From a virus: a DNA stretch of 20,466 bases. Within the stretch, counting starts at the first letter, position 1. The number at the start of each line of letters is the position of its first letter. Made by a program: the position numbers and the translations under genes. Below the pieces are notes generated by a model that saw only the letters and a program-made list of their open reading frames with translations, did not search any database and was not told the origin of the DNA. This document shows positions 20,438 through 20,466 of this stretch, in pieces. The stretch spans positions 1 to 20,466 of IMG/VR virus record IMGVR_UViG_3300029319_003685. One strand, given 5' to 3'.

Positions 20438-20466
20438 GTTGATTAAAAATTGAGCTAACGTCAGGA

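Overview
The window looks like part of a low-GC, tailed marine bacteriophage genome. Tail genes, a phage replication operon, almost no intergenic DNA and sets of tiny lysine-rich proteins typical of uncultured marine phages all point that way. The family signatures recall pelagiphage-type viruses of marine Alphaproteobacteria, but the host cannot be fixed from this sequence. No integrase, tRNA, IS element or CRISPR array was seen.

Layout. (1) 1-3780, + strand: tail module, with the 3' part of a beta-propeller-like tail protein, a lambda J-type central fibre with an FN3 domain and seven 30-nt tandem repeats, an SNase-family nuclease and a small tail-associated protein. (2) 3802-4973, + strand: tiny overlapping genes, including basic peptides and three membrane proteins of which one is holin-like. 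(3) 4966-9656, + strand: a curli (type VIII secretion) cassette made of CsgF, the CsgG outer-membrane lipoprotein pore, a secreted curlin-like protein, a secreted FecR-domain protein, and a CHASE2 adenylate cyclase with a complete active site. (4) 9689-11115, + strand: six small basic or Met-rich phage proteins. (5) 11116-19929, - strand: replication and recombination operon. In transcription order it holds a small unknown protein, family A DNA polymerase with 3'-5' exonuclease, a CsrA homologue, primase-helicase, Cas4/RecB-like nuclease, SF2/SNF2-type helicase, two small proteins, a possible ssDNA-binding protein, a PD-(D/E)XK nuclease and a DUF3310 protein. (6) 19930-20026: a compact divergent promoter region with two inverted repeats. 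(7) 20027-20437, + strand: a small virion-type structural protein.

How the parts may work together. The replication operon reads left from the divergent promoter. The structural, lysis-like and curli genes read right, so the two arms converge at 11115/11116 with no spacer. The curli cassette contains the pore (CsgG), the pore-capping or coupling factor (CsgF), a candidate fibre subunit, an envelope FecR protein and a cAMP-producing sensor, so the phage could remodel or signal through the host envelope during infection. CsgE, CsgC, CsgD and a canonical CsgB are not seen. From memory, curli clusters with FecR and adenylate cyclase have been reported in uncultivated pelagiphage genomes, so the cassette as a type may not be new. 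Two features deserve attention beyond that. Signal-peptide coding regions for CsgG, the curlin and the FecR protein all lie inside the 3' end of the preceding gene in another frame. A phage csrA sits between the polymerase and primase genes.
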